Assembly: GCF_004335085.1 (NCBI RefSeq)
Contig: NZ_RQRS01000012.1
Coordinates: 1-64,000, forward strand
Origin: Pedobacter nototheniae
GTDB taxonomy: Bacteria; Bacteroidota; Bacteroidia; Sphingobacteriales; Sphingobacteriaceae
Direction: 5' to 3'
DNA: 64,000 nt
Part shown: positions 42,625 to 52,327 of the stretch, one piece after another
How positions within the stretch are numbered: the stretch's first letter is position 1
Layout: the number at the start of each line of letters is the position of its first letter
The notes under the pieces: generated by a model
The model's input: the letters and a program-made list of their open reading frames with translations, nothing else
What the model was told of the DNA's origin: nothing
Database searches by the model: none
Made by a program: the position numbers and the translations under genes

Positions 42625-45600
42625 ATGAAAATTAATACCCGATGGATAAGAATTGTTCATCAGTGCTCATCAAAATTTATGGTTTTAATAGCCATGGTGA
42701 TGATGCAATTGCTTTTAATCTCAAAACCTGCAATAGCACAAACTGATAAGAAGGTTTTATTTGAGGCAGATGGAATTACATTAAAAAAAGCCTTTGAAAA
42801 CGTAGAAAAATTAACTGGTAAAAGTATAAACTATAATAATACGCAGCTTAACGACCAGAAAAAAGTGTATGTGGCTCGCGGATTACGCTCTACTGACGAA
42901 ATTATAACCTTGCTTTTAAAAGATATACCGTTTAATTATAAAATAATTGGTTCAAATATTTTAATTACAGCCAAAAACACTTCAACAGGCAAATTAAGCG
43001 GGCACATTATAGATGAAAATAATCAGCCTGTACCTGCTGCAACCATTAAAATTGTAGAGCTTAACAAATTGATCCAAAGTGATAATGCTGGAAATTATGC
43101 CATCACTATTGATGCAGGAACTTATACTATAGAGGCCCGATACATTTCTTATGAAACTACAAGAATACAGCAGGTAAAAATTACAAACGGTGGTAACACC
43201 AAATTGAATATGCAGATTAAGCCATCTGAAAATTCATTAAACGAAGTGGTAGTTACAGCATTGGGGATTAAACGAGAAGAAAAAAGTTTAGGTTATTCAA
43301 CTACATTAGTGGATAGCACTCAACTTACTAACGCAATACCCAGTAACTGGACAGATGCTCTTTCGGGTAAGGTTGCGGGTTTAAATTTGGTAAGAAACAG
43401 TGGGCCTGCAGCTTCGAATAAAATTATTTTGCGTGGTGAAAATAATCTGACGGGAGATAATGAGGCACTTATTATAATTGATGGTGTGGTAGCAAGTAGC
43501 TCAACAAGGCGTACTGCTGCTGCTTCTGGCGGCGTTTATGGCACATCAGGTGATATAATGCCAGCTGATTTTGGCTCTGCTTTGAATGATTTAAATCCTG
43601 ATGATATTGAGAGTGTTACTGTGCTAAAAGGTCCGGGTGCAGCAGCTCTTTACGGACAGCGTGGTGCAAATGGAGCTATTATTATCACAACCAAATCCAG
43701 CAATAAATCACGAAAAAAACTAAACATCAGTTTTACCTCTAATAGTACCTGGGAAACGGTAAACAAAGGCCCTGAAATTCAAAGTGAGTACGGGCAGGGG
43801 CAATTTGGAGTGTCTTATTTCTCTTATGGGGCAACAGAAGATGGACCAAGTACCAATGCGACCAGTGCAAGTTGGGGTGCACCATTTAATTTGGGTGGAA
43901 TGTATTATCAATATGATCCCGCAACAAAAACCAGAGGTACAACCAGAACTCCTTGGATGGCCTATCAAAATCCTATTAACTCGTTTTTTAAAACAGGTTT
44001 TGAATCTTCCAATTCCGTTAGTTTGGATGGGATGTACAAAAATGTTGGAATGAGATTTTCTGCCAGTCATGGCAATAATTCATGGATTGTTCCTAATACA
44101 GGTTTGGAGCGTACAACGGTTTCATTCTCCGCCAATAGCGATGTTACTAAAAAGCTAAACTTAACATTTAAAGCTATTTACAATAACAGGCATAGCGATA
44201 ATTTACCTGCAACAGGTTATGGAAACCAATCTTTAATGTATTGGTTCATGTTTGCACAGCCGAATGTAAATACTGATTGGTATAGAGATTATTGGGCACC
44301 AGGAAAAGAAAATGTTCAGTTTGTAAATATTACGACTACAAATCCTGAAAGTCCTTATGCTATTTCTGAGCAATACATTAATAAACAACGTAGAAATGGT
44401 GTGATTGGAAATTTGCAGGCTACATATAAATTTACAGATGAGTTAAGTTTGCTGGTGCGTGGCTCAATTGATTATAATAAGGATATTAGAGATACACAAC
44501 GCCCTTGGGATGCTGCAGGGAATAAATTTGCACAAGGATCTTATCGTTTACAAAACATTAAATCGTATGAGATAAATGCAGATTTCTTATTAAAATACGA
44601 TAAAAAAATTACGCAATCGCTAAGAATGAACGCTACAGTTGGCGGAAGCCAAATGCGCAATGAATACCATAAAGCTGAGTTACGTGCTGATGGTTTGATT
44701 ATTCCTGGCGTTTATAGCCTTACCAATAACGCAAATCCATTAATTTCTGTTCCTGATACAGCCCGTTATAGAATTAATAGTTTTTACGGAGCAATATCTT
44801 TCAGCTTTAAAAACTATTTATATTTAGATTTAACTGGCCGCCAGGATTGGAGCAGTACTTTAGCTACTCCTTTCAGAACGGATAATGTTGGCTTTTTCTA
44901 CCCTTCGGCAAGTACATCATTTGTGCTTTCAGATTTCTGGAAATTACCCAAAGCCATTAGTTTCTTTAAATTAAGAGCTTCTGTTTCTCAAGTTGGTAGC
45001 GGTGGTACTACGCCTTATCGTACTGCATACAACTATAACTTGGCTGCAAATGGAATCTATCCGGATAGTGCAATGTCTAATCCTACAATATTGCCGAATC
45101 CAAATTTAAAGCCACTAAAAACTACAACGATTGAGTTGGGTACAGAATTAAGGTTGTTTAAAAGCCGTTTAAATTTTGATTTCGCAGCTTATTTAGGAAA
45201 CACTAAAAATCAAATTCTTAGCCGCATAGTAGATCGATCTACAGGTTATAATGTAGCTGTTTTTAATGTTGGAAAGGTAGAAAACAAAGGTATTGAGCTT
45301 TCGGTAAACGGAACACCAATTCAAACTAAGAAATTTAAATGGCAGCTTAACGGAACATTCAGTGCTAACCGCAATAAAATTAAAGAACTTGCAGATAGTT
45401 CTGTCGTACTTAGAACTGGTGCTTTAGGTGGTGGACAAATTGTTGCCAATGTTGGCGGTAGTATGGGAGATTTGTTTGGAAGGGGCTTTATGCGCTCGCC
45501 AGATGGACAAATTGTTTATGATGCCACTACAGGTAACGCCAAAACCAGTACAACCGATCTTATATATCTCGGTAATACCATGCCAAAATTCAGATTCAGT

Positions 45601-46119
45601 TTTGGCTCTACGTTAACGTACGGTCGTTTAAGTTTAACAGGTTTATTTGATGCTCAATTAGGTGCAGTAGCACACTCACTTACTTTCTCCAGAATGGCCG
45701 CTTTAGGTAAACTTAAAATAACATTGCCAGGAAGATATAATGGCATTATTGGCGATGGAGTAGTTCAAAATCCAGACGGAACTTATCGCCCAAATGATGT
45801 AGTAGCCACTAATATGGAGAATTTTTATACATCGTTATATGGCTCTGATCAAGCGGAGGGAAGCATTTTTAAAACAGATTATTTAAAATTTAGAGAAGCT
45901 AATTTAACCTATGCCTTCGGACAAGTGTTTTTAAAGAAGATTGGTTTTACCAAGCTTACAGTAGGCGTTTATGGGCGTAATTTATTTATCTGGTCGCCTT
46001 GGCCAGCCTTTGATCCTGAATTTGGCACTTTATCAGGAACAGACATCGTTCAAGGTTTTGAAACTGGTCAATTACCTTCAACCAGAAGTTATGGTTTTCG
46101 TTTAGTTGTTGGGTTATAA
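42625..46119 (+). CDS. SusC/RagA-type TonB-dependent outer-membrane transporter with STN domain
   Basis: An 1164-residue transporter. Signal peptide to about residue 39 (MVMMQLLLISKPAIAQ), STN/secretin-like signalling domain at ~45-115, a carboxypeptidase-regulatory-like fold at ~125-210 (GHIIDENNQPVPAATIKIVE), then plug (VVVTALGIKREEKSLGYSTT TonB-linked start, VLKGPGAAALYGQRGANGAI near 350) and a 22-strand barrel ending in SYGFRLVVGL. The STN domain couples it to FecR and the sigma factor. With SusD it imports an oligomeric or phosphodiester ligand across the outer membrane, using TonB energy. It overlaps the frame of susD by 14 bases only if susD starts early. Confidence 0.94.
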   Translation: MKINTRWIRIVHQCSSKFMVLIAMVMMQLLLISKPAIAQTDKKVLFEADGITLKKAFENVEKLTGKSINYNNTQLNDQKKVYVARGLRSTDEIITLLLKDIPFNYKIIGSNILITAKNTSTGKLSGHIIDENNQPVPAATIKIVELNKLIQSDNAGNYAITIDAGTYTIEARYISYETTRIQQVKITNGGNTKLNMQIKPSENSLNEVVVTALGIKREEKSLGYSTTLVDSTQLTNAIPSNWTDALSGKVAGLNLVRNSGPAASNKIILRGENNLTGDNEALIIIDGVVASSSTRRTAAASGGVYGTSGDIMPADFGSALNDLNPDDIESVTVLKGPGAAALYGQRGANGAIIITTKSSNKSRKKLNISFTSNSTWETVNKGPEIQSEYGQGQFGVSYFSYGATEDGPSTNATSASWGAPFNLGGMYYQYDPATKTRGTTRTPWMAYQNPINSFFKTGFESSNSVSLDGMYKNVGMRFSASHGNNSWIVPNTGLERTTVSFSANSDVTKKLNLTFKAIYNNRHSDNLPATGYGNQSLMYWFMFAQPNVNTDWYRDYWAPGKENVQFVNITTTNPESPYAISEQYINKQRRNGVIGNLQATYKFTDELSLLVRGSIDYNKDIRDTQRPWDAAGNKFAQGSYRLQNIKSYEINADFLLKYDKKITQSLRMNATVGGSQMRNEYHKAELRADGLIIPGVYSLTNNANPLISVPDTARYRINSFYGAISFSFKNYLYLDLTGRQDWSSTLATPFRTDNVGFFYPSASTSFVLSDFWKLPKAISFFKLRASVSQVGSGGTTPYRTAYNYNLAANGIYPDSAMSNPTILPNPNLKPLKTTTIELGTELRLFKSRLNFDFAAYLGNTKNQILSRIVDRSTGYNVAVFNVGKVENKGIELSVNGTPIQTKKFKWQLNGTFSANRNKIKELADSSVVLRTGALGGGQIVANVGGSMGDLFGRGFMRSPDGQIVYDATTGNAKTSTTDLIYLGNTMPKFRFSFGSTLTYGRLSLTGLFDAQLGAVAHSLTFSRMAALGKLKITLPGRYNGIIGDGVVQNPDGTYRPNDVVATNMENFYTSLYGSDQAEGSIFKTDYLKFREANLTYAFGQVFLKKIGFTKLTVGVYGRNLFIWSPWPAFDPEFGTLSGTDIVQGFETGQLPSTRSYGFRLVVGL

Positions 46120-46129
46120 AAAAGAATTT

Positions 46130-47698
46130 ATGAAGACAATCAATAAAATAATCAGCTATACATTAATAGGATCACTTAGCACATTGTTTTTTTCTTGCAA
46201 GAAAAACTTTAATGAAGTAAATACAGATCCGATAGGTAAATCAAGTGTTAATGCAAACCAACTGTTAGCACCAGCACTAGTAAATATATTAAATGCTAAT
46301 ATGGTACGTAACCGTAACTTTAACAATGAGTTAATGCAGGTTACAGTTGATATTAGTGATGCAGAAGGCAAGGTATTTAGGTACGATGTTAGATCTACAT
46401 GGGCTGATTATACCTGGAATACCTGGTACCCGGAGTTAACCAACTTACGTGATATTTATACAATTGCAAATAAGCCCGAATCATTAAACGCATCATACAA
46501 AGGGATTTCTTTAATTACTCAAGCATGGGTTTTTCAGCTGTTAACAGATGTTTACGGTGATGTACCTTATTTTGATGCAAATAAAGGTAAAGAAGGAATT
46601 TATGAACCAGCATTTGATAAGCAGAAGGATATTTATTTAGATCTGTTTACCAAATTGGAAGAGGCAAATAAATTACTTGCAGAAGGAAAAACCATTATTT
46701 CAACCAGTGATCCTGTTTATCAGGGAGATATAAGTAAATGGCGCAGGTTAGGTAACTCTTTGTATTTGAGGTTGCTACTTCGGGTTGCTACAAAGGCGGA
46801 AGTAAGTACTCAGGTTATTGCCAAAATAAAAGAAATAGCCGATACCAATACGGCTAACTATCCTATAATGGAAAACAATAGCCATACTGCAAAAATACTA
46901 TGGAATGGAACCAATAGCAGTACAGCAGCATTTTCTTCTCCATTTATGATTAATGTACGAGCTGTAGATTTTAGAACCCCTGCAATAACAGATTTTTTTA
47001 TTGGAAATTTAGCCATCTGGGCCGATCCAAGGGTTAATCCAGCGTTTGGCAAAAACAATGTTAGCAGATTTGGAATAGCACCTGGTCCGGCAGGATTAAT
47101 TGGTGTACCGAGCGGTTATGATTCAGGAACTTCTATAATTAAGCAATCTTATTTTTATTCTGATGCCCAAAATGCAGGTGTAACCTTACAAACCGATGCA
47201 AATACAGGCATTATTATGAATTGTGCTGAAGTAGATTTTATTTTAGCTGAAGCGGCAGCCCGAGGCTGGATAAATGGTACTGGCGAAACTTATTATCTAA
47301 AAGGAATTGCCGATGCAGTAAATTATTGGCTGCCAGATAGGTTTACGAGTGTCACAGATCCTGCACTTATAAGTTATGTTAATGCCGCAGATATTACCTG
47401 GAATAATAATTTTCCGTTGGATAACCTAACTCCAGGTACTGCTAGTAAATTACAATTGATACACCTGCAAAAGTATTACGCGATGTTTCTTGTCGATTTT
47501 CAGCAATGGATAGAGTACCGAAGAACAAAACATCCATTCTTACCAAAGGGAACTGGCCTTGCAAACGGCGGCAAAATGCCAGCAAGATTAAATTATCCTA
47601 TTGTAACCCAATCAACAAATCCAACAAGCTATAAAAATGCAGTTGCATCACAAGGTACAGATGGAATTAATACACTTGTTTGGTGGCAAAAACCTTAA
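46130..47698 (+). CDS. SusD-like lipoprotein (SusD_like_2 type)
   Basis: A 522-residue surface lipoprotein that caps the SusC barrel. The start is ATG 46130 (MKTINKIISYTLIGSLSTLF); an earlier ATG at 46106 would overlap susC and put a charged head in front of the signal. The lipobox is FFSC. NEVNTDP and NQLLAPALVNILNANM point to the SusD_like_2 family, with TPR helices such as LISKAWVFQLLTDVYGDVPY-like segments and a C-terminal YYAMFLVDFQQWIEYRRTKHP. It is the partner of the SusC before it. Confidence 0.92.
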   Translation: MKTINKIISYTLIGSLSTLFFSCKKNFNEVNTDPIGKSSVNANQLLAPALVNILNANMVRNRNFNNELMQVTVDISDAEGKVFRYDVRSTWADYTWNTWYPELTNLRDIYTIANKPESLNASYKGISLITQAWVFQLLTDVYGDVPYFDANKGKEGIYEPAFDKQKDIYLDLFTKLEEANKLLAEGKTIISTSDPVYQGDISKWRRLGNSLYLRLLLRVATKAEVSTQVIAKIKEIADTNTANYPIMENNSHTAKILWNGTNSSTAAFSSPFMINVRAVDFRTPAITDFFIGNLAIWADPRVNPAFGKNNVSRFGIAPGPAGLIGVPSGYDSGTSIIKQSYFYSDAQNAGVTLQTDANTGIIMNCAEVDFILAEAAARGWINGTGETYYLKGIADAVNYWLPDRFTSVTDPALISYVNAADITWNNNFPLDNLTPGTASKLQLIHLQKYYAMFLVDFQQWIEYRRTKHPFLPKGTGLANGGKMPARLNYPIVTQSTNPTSYKNAVASQGTDGINTLVWWQKP

Positions 47699-47709
47699 TC
47701 AAAAATCGG

Positions 47710-49221
47710 ATGAAAAAGATAATATTTTATATCAGTACATTAATCATCATGTGCAGCATTTGGATGGGCTGCAAACGTGATACAGATTATATTGGAATTA
47801 CAGTTAGTCCTTATATTTCTAATTTTGACCTTCGTAAATTGTTTAAAAACGCCGATTTACCACTTAATACAACAAATTTAGCAGGCGCTAATTCAATTAG
47901 GGGTTTAGTAATTTCTAACCAGGCAAGTGGGAATATTCCTAGCGGTTTATTGATTATTCAAAATAGTAGAATAACTGGAAACGGAATCGATTCTATAAGA
48001 GGGATTGCCATAAATATTGGTGCAGAAGCCGCTAAATATGTACCAGGAGACTCTGTACATGTGAAAATTGATGGTGCTACTTTAAAGAGGGTTGATGGTA
48101 CTTTACAGATTGTTGGTGTTGTTGGTAATGATGTAAAAAAAATGGCATCAGGCCGTGCCTTAAAAGTACAAGCCGCAAATATGACCAATGTTTTAACAAG
48201 ACCTGATTTTTATGAAAGCACACTTGTAACAATTAGTAAGGCGGTATTAGAACCCGAACCTGCAAAAGGTGAAACTTTTGCAGGCAATAAAACAGTTAAT
48301 GATGGTTTTGGAAAGGGAATAATTCATACCGAAACTACAGCTGATTTTGCCAACCAAGAATTAGTAACAAGCGCAAACTTTACAGGGATCATTTTCAGAA
48401 CAAAGGACGGAGTTCAACTTTGGCCAAGAATTTTCGATGATGTATTTCCACTTCCACTAATAAAGCCATCAGCACTGGTAATTACGGGCTATTTAACAGA
48501 TCCTAGTGGTTCTGATGCCAATTATGAATACATTCAATTTAAAGCAACAAAAGACATTGATTTTGCTGAAACGAGTTATTCAGTCGTTGTTTGTAATAAT
48601 GCAGGCATTTTAACTGCACCAGCAACTGGCTGGGCACTTGGAGGTATTAGAACTTATAAATTTAATATAACTTCTGGTACGGTTAAAAAAGGCCAGTTTT
48701 GTTATCTGGGCGGTAATAAAAACATTTGGGGTTCAGGCTCAACTAACATTAGCTCTGCAGTTTGGATCAGTAGCACTCAATATTCCAATGCAAATAGTGT
48801 TGATTTTGGAACAGCCACATCCAACTTACTTGCCAATAGTGGAAACGTAGCTGGTATTGCCATATTCGCGGGTACAGTTGTTAATGAAAATTCAATTCCG
48901 CTGGATGTAATTATGTATGGTGGTAATGGTGTAATATATGCTTCCGGACCGCCTGAAGTAGGTTATAGAATTACCAATACAGACAATTATAACACTATAA
49001 ATCCTTTGACTAGAAAAACACAGGGATTTTATGGTGGCGGTACAAATACAATAAAGTTCGCTTTTCCAGCTACAGGAAATTTCACCATGCTTGGTGGTGT
49101 TTATGACGCTGCTACAGGCATTTGGAGCACCGGACGAACGGCTAAAAGTATCGTTTTAACGGCAACATCACCCTTAACAACTATTGAAGAACCAACAGGT
49201 TTCACAACAATTAAAAACTAA
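47710..49221 (+). CDS. DUF5689 surface lipoprotein
   Basis: A 503-residue lipoprotein. The start ATG 47710 gives MKKIIFYISTLIIMCSIWMG then Cys (lipobox WMGC). The first ~240 residues form DUF5689 (ISNFDLRKLFK, SIRGLVISNQASGN, YVPGDSVHVKIDGATLKRVDG), an OB-like domain common in lipoproteins beside SusC/SusD. The second half is a strand-rich region, with repeats such as KGQFCYLGGNKNIWGSG and VDFGTATSNLLANSG, perhaps lamin-tail-like. It probably binds ligand on the cell surface for the same uptake system. Confidence 0.85.
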   Translation: MKKIIFYISTLIIMCSIWMGCKRDTDYIGITVSPYISNFDLRKLFKNADLPLNTTNLAGANSIRGLVISNQASGNIPSGLLIIQNSRITGNGIDSIRGIAINIGAEAAKYVPGDSVHVKIDGATLKRVDGTLQIVGVVGNDVKKMASGRALKVQAANMTNVLTRPDFYESTLVTISKAVLEPEPAKGETFAGNKTVNDGFGKGIIHTETTADFANQELVTSANFTGIIFRTKDGVQLWPRIFDDVFPLPLIKPSALVITGYLTDPSGSDANYEYIQFKATKDIDFAETSYSVVVCNNAGILTAPATGWALGGIRTYKFNITSGTVKKGQFCYLGGNKNIWGSGSTNISSAVWISSTQYSNANSVDFGTATSNLLANSGNVAGIAIFAGTVVNENSIPLDVIMYGGNGVIYASGPPEVGYRITNTDNYNTINPLTRKTQGFYGGGTNTIKFAFPATGNFTMLGGVYDAATGIWSTGRTAKSIVLTATSPLTTIEEPTGFTTIKN

Positions 49222-49234
49222 TATTTATCATTAA

Positions 49235-49274
49235 AAAACAAGCCAAAGATTAGCAATAATCAGCGGCTTGTTTT
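49235..49274 (+). terminator. Terminator after the DUF5689 gene
   Basis: aaaacaagcc (49235-49244) pairs with ggcttgtttt (49265-49274), 10 bp, with a 20-nt loop and T-rich ends. It may reduce expression of the two phosphodiesterase genes relative to susCD. Confidence 0.75.
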
Positions 49275-49287
49275 CAATTAGAACCTT

Positions 49288-50700
49288 ATGAACAGAAGAT
49301 CGTTTATTCAGAAAACAAGCTTGTTGACTACAAGCTTATTTATTAGTTTAAAATCATTTCCAGCATCGTTATTAGCTGATAATAGAACAGTAACAGGTAA
49401 AGTAACCAGCAAAGGAAAAGCTGTTGCTGGTGTTGTTATTTCTGATGGTTATAGCGTTGTACAAACTGATAAACAGGGTAATTACCAAATTGAACTTGAT
49501 GATTTAGCTCGTTTCGTTTGGATTAGCACACCTGCTGGCTATGAATTTAAAACAGAAAGTAGCATTGCCCGTCACTATTTTAAACCTGATACAGCTGGCA
49601 AACTTAATTTCGAACTTAAACCACTGAAGCAAAAAGATGATAAACATAATTTCATCATTTGGGCAGATCCACAGGTAAAGAACAAAAAAGATGTACAGCA
49701 AATGATGGAAACTTCTGTACCTGATACCCTAAAAGTGGTTCAAAACATGGGAAACACACCAGTTCATGGAATTGGAGTTGGTGATTTAGTTTGGGATAAC
49801 TTCGAACTTTTTCCAGCTTATGATGAAGCCATATCTAAAATTGGAATCCCATTTTTTCAAGCTATAGGAAATCACGATCAGGATTACAGACAAGGGGGAG
49901 ACGAAACATCCGATAGAACTTTTCAGGCACATTATGGTCCAACTTATTACTCTTTTAATAGGGGTAAAGCACATTATGTTGTTTTGGATGATGTTCGTTA
50001 TTTAGGTACTGAGCGAGATTATGATGGCTTTATCACCCAAACTCAGTTAAATTGGCTAGCTAAAGATTTAGCTCTGGTTCCGAAAGATGCGCTATTAATT
50101 ATTTGTCTCCATATTCCGGTGCACAACCAAGTTAAAAACAATGAGGACTTTTACGCCGTACTTAAAGATTTTAAAAATATTCACATCATGTCGGGGCACA
50201 CACATTACAACAAAAACATGATAAGAGATCATATCTATGAGCATAATCATGGCACTGTTTGCGGTGGCTGGTGGACTGGCCCGATTTGCGAGGACGGTAC
50301 GCCGAGGGGTTATGGTGTTTATGAGGTAGATGGAACCAAATTAAAATGGTATTATAAATCGACTGGTAGAGATAGAAAAGAACAGCTAGATATTTACGTG
50401 GATACATTAACCAATCAAAAACGTTTAATTGCAAATGTTTGGAATTACGATCCAGAGTGGAAGGTAGAATATTTTTTAGATGGAAAACCGATGGGAGCAA
50501 TGTTGCAACAGGATGGTTTTGATCCTTTGGCTGTGAAGCTTTACAAAGGAGATAAGCTCCCTCAACCACGTGCATTTGTTGAACCAAGATCAACAGATCA
50601 TTTGTTTATAGCGCATTTTGAGCCTTCAATTAAAAAAATTAAGGTAGTTGCTACAGACCGTTTTGGAGAAAAATTTGAGGCAGAAATAAATAATAACTGA
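49288..50700 (+). CDS. Exported calcineurin-like metallophosphoesterase
   Basis: A 470-residue phosphoesterase. MNRRSFIQKTSLLTTSLFIS is a Tat-like twin-arginine start (RRSFIQK). The three-domain order of the Bacteroidota Metallophos family is present: N-terminal CarboxypepD-like domain (VTGKVTSKGKAVAGVVISDG), the metallophos core, and a C-terminal domain from ~370. Metal motifs are IIWADPQ, IGVGDLVWD, IGNHDQDYR and MSGHTHYNK. The first motif is Asp-Pro-Gln in place of Asp-x-His, the usual variant in this family as I recall. Working after SusCD it would hydrolyse a phosphomono- or diester in the periplasm. Confidence 0.88.
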   Translation: MNRRSFIQKTSLLTTSLFISLKSFPASLLADNRTVTGKVTSKGKAVAGVVISDGYSVVQTDKQGNYQIELDDLARFVWISTPAGYEFKTESSIARHYFKPDTAGKLNFELKPLKQKDDKHNFIIWADPQVKNKKDVQQMMETSVPDTLKVVQNMGNTPVHGIGVGDLVWDNFELFPAYDEAISKIGIPFFQAIGNHDQDYRQGGDETSDRTFQAHYGPTYYSFNRGKAHYVVLDDVRYLGTERDYDGFITQTQLNWLAKDLALVPKDALLIICLHIPVHNQVKNNEDFYAVLKDFKNIHIMSGHTHYNKNMIRDHIYEHNHGTVCGGWWTGPICEDGTPRGYGVYEVDGTKLKWYYKSTGRDRKEQLDIYVDTLTNQKRLIANVWNYDPEWKVEYFLDGKPMGAMLQQDGFDPLAVKLYKGDKLPQPRAFVEPRSTDHLFIAHFEPSIKKIKVVATDRFGEKFEAEINNN

Positions 50701-50817
50701 TTTTCATATTTATGAGTTTTTACACTATGCCAAACAGAAATCAGGATAACAACAAAAAGATAAGATATTAAACATAACTTCAACAATATCAAGCAAAAAC
50801 AATTAAAAAAAATAATT

Positions 50818-51717
50818 ATGAAATTAGGAGTATCGGTTTTTTTATTCATTTCTGCATCTTTATGTTCTATGGAAACATTTAGTCAGGCAACATTTCCGGC
50901 ATTTAGTGCCGAAGCACATCGCGGAGGCAGAGGTTTAATGCCCGAAAATACCATTCAAGCTATGCAAAACGCAATGAAAATTGAAGGTATTACCACTTTA
51001 GAAATGGATACACACATTACAAAAGATGGCAAAGTAGTAGTAACACACGATGATTATTTAAGTCCTGGATTTATGCTTACGCCCGAAGGAAAAGAAATTC
51101 CGGCAGGTGACGCTAAAAAATATCCTGTTTTTCAAATGGATTATTCAACGTTAAAACAATTTGATTTAGGAACTAAACCACTTGCAGGATTTCCAAATCA
51201 GCAAAAAATTAAAAGCTATATTCCGTTGTTAGCTGATTTAATTGATGCTGTTCAAAAGGATATTAAAGTAAATAAAAGGAAACAATTCTTTTATAATATT
51301 GAAACTAAATGTGCACCGCAAGGCGACGGTATCACCAATCCGGAACCAGCAGTTTTTGTTAAATTGTTGATGGAAGTTTTAGAAAAAAAGAAGATTTTGC
51401 CTTATGTAATTATCCAATCTTTTGATAAACGCACTATCCAGTTAATTCACGAAAAATATCCAAATGTGAGAACATCTTTTTTAGTTGCTAACAAAAAAAC
51501 TTACGAAGAAAATATAGCCGATTTAGGTTATAAACCCTTTATTTTAAGTCCGGAGTGGAGAATGGTTAATGCAGAGTTGGTGGAGAAAGCACACGCTGAT
51601 GGCGTAAAAGTTTTACCATGGACAGCCAATACAATCGAAGATATGAAACGCTTAAGAAGCCTAAATGTAGATGGAATTATTTCTGATTATCCTGATCTTT
51701 TAGTTCAATCTAAATAG
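50818..51717 (+). CDS. Glycerophosphodiester phosphodiesterase
   Basis: A 299-residue exported GDPD with signal peptide (VFLFISASLCSMETFSQA). The catalytic His is in EAHRGGRGLMPENT (residues ~31-44), metal Glu and Asp are in LEMDTHITKD, and the second His is in VVTHDDYL. The TIM-barrel plan continues with the YNIETKC strand, IIQSFDKRTI and DGIISDYPDL. It cleaves glycerophosphodiesters into glycerol 3-phosphate and an alcohol. Following a phosphoesterase in a SusCD locus, it suggests lipid head groups or teichoic-acid-like polymers as food. Confidence 0.92.
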   Translation: MKLGVSVFLFISASLCSMETFSQATFPAFSAEAHRGGRGLMPENTIQAMQNAMKIEGITTLEMDTHITKDGKVVVTHDDYLSPGFMLTPEGKEIPAGDAKKYPVFQMDYSTLKQFDLGTKPLAGFPNQQKIKSYIPLLADLIDAVQKDIKVNKRKQFFYNIETKCAPQGDGITNPEPAVFVKLLMEVLEKKKILPYVIIQSFDKRTIQLIHEKYPNVRTSFLVANKKTYEENIADLGYKPFILSPEWRMVNAELVEKAHADGVKVLPWTANTIEDMKRLRSLNVDGIISDYPDLLVQSK

Positions 51718-51718
51718 T

Positions 51719-52327
51719 TTAAAACTGAATATTTTCTCCTGCAGATATAATATTTTGCTTATCAATAACATTAAGCCTTGGCACATAGCCGAGGCTTTTT
51801 AGCTTTGAATATTGTAGAATAAACCTTTGATTTTCTGGATTTTCATCCCCATTAAAAATAATTCCCTTAATTTTTATTCCATACTGATTAAGCAGGTTTA
51901 CAGATAATAAAGTATGATTAATGCTTCCAAGATAATTTTGCGAGACCAAAATTACTTCCACATTTAACTTTTTAATTAAATCTATAATTAATTCACTTTC
52001 ATTAAGTGGAACCATTAAACCACCGGCACCTTCAATAATTAAGCTGTTTTCGGTATGTGGTATAATAATATTTTCGAGATCAATTTCTAAACCATCAAGT
52101 GCGGCAGATAAATGTGGCGATAATGGTTGAGTTAGCTGATAGCTTTCTGGATAAATAATGGTCTTTGCATTGCTTATTAAACTTTTTACAGTTAAACTAT
52201 CGCTATTTTCCAAATCTCCAGATTGTATCGGTTTCCAGTAATCTGCTTTTAATTTCTCCGTTAAAATGGCACTTATTAAAGTTTTGCCAATTCCAGTTCC
52301 TATTCCGGTAATAAAATATTTAGCCAT
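51719..52327 (-). CDS. bioD: Dethiobiotin synthetase
   Basis: A 202-residue ATP-dependent carboxylase that closes the dethiobiotin ring from 7,8-diaminopelargonate and CO2. The P-loop is GIGTGIGKTLISA, KPIQSGDLENSD supplies the metal/substrate loop, and EGAGGLMVPLNES the substrate-binding loop (residues ~108-120). The end of bioF overlaps its start by eight bases, so the two are translated as a unit in the order bioF-bioD. Confidence 0.94.
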   Translation of the reverse strand: MAKYFITGIGTGIGKTLISAILTEKLKADYWKPIQSGDLENSDSLTVKSLISNAKTIIYPESYQLTQPLSPHLSAALDGLEIDLENIIIPHTENSLIIEGAGGLMVPLNESELIIDLIKKLNVEVILVSQNYLGSINHTLLSVNLLNQYGIKIKGIIFNGDENPENQRFILQYSKLKSLGYVPRLNVIDKQNIISAGENIQF

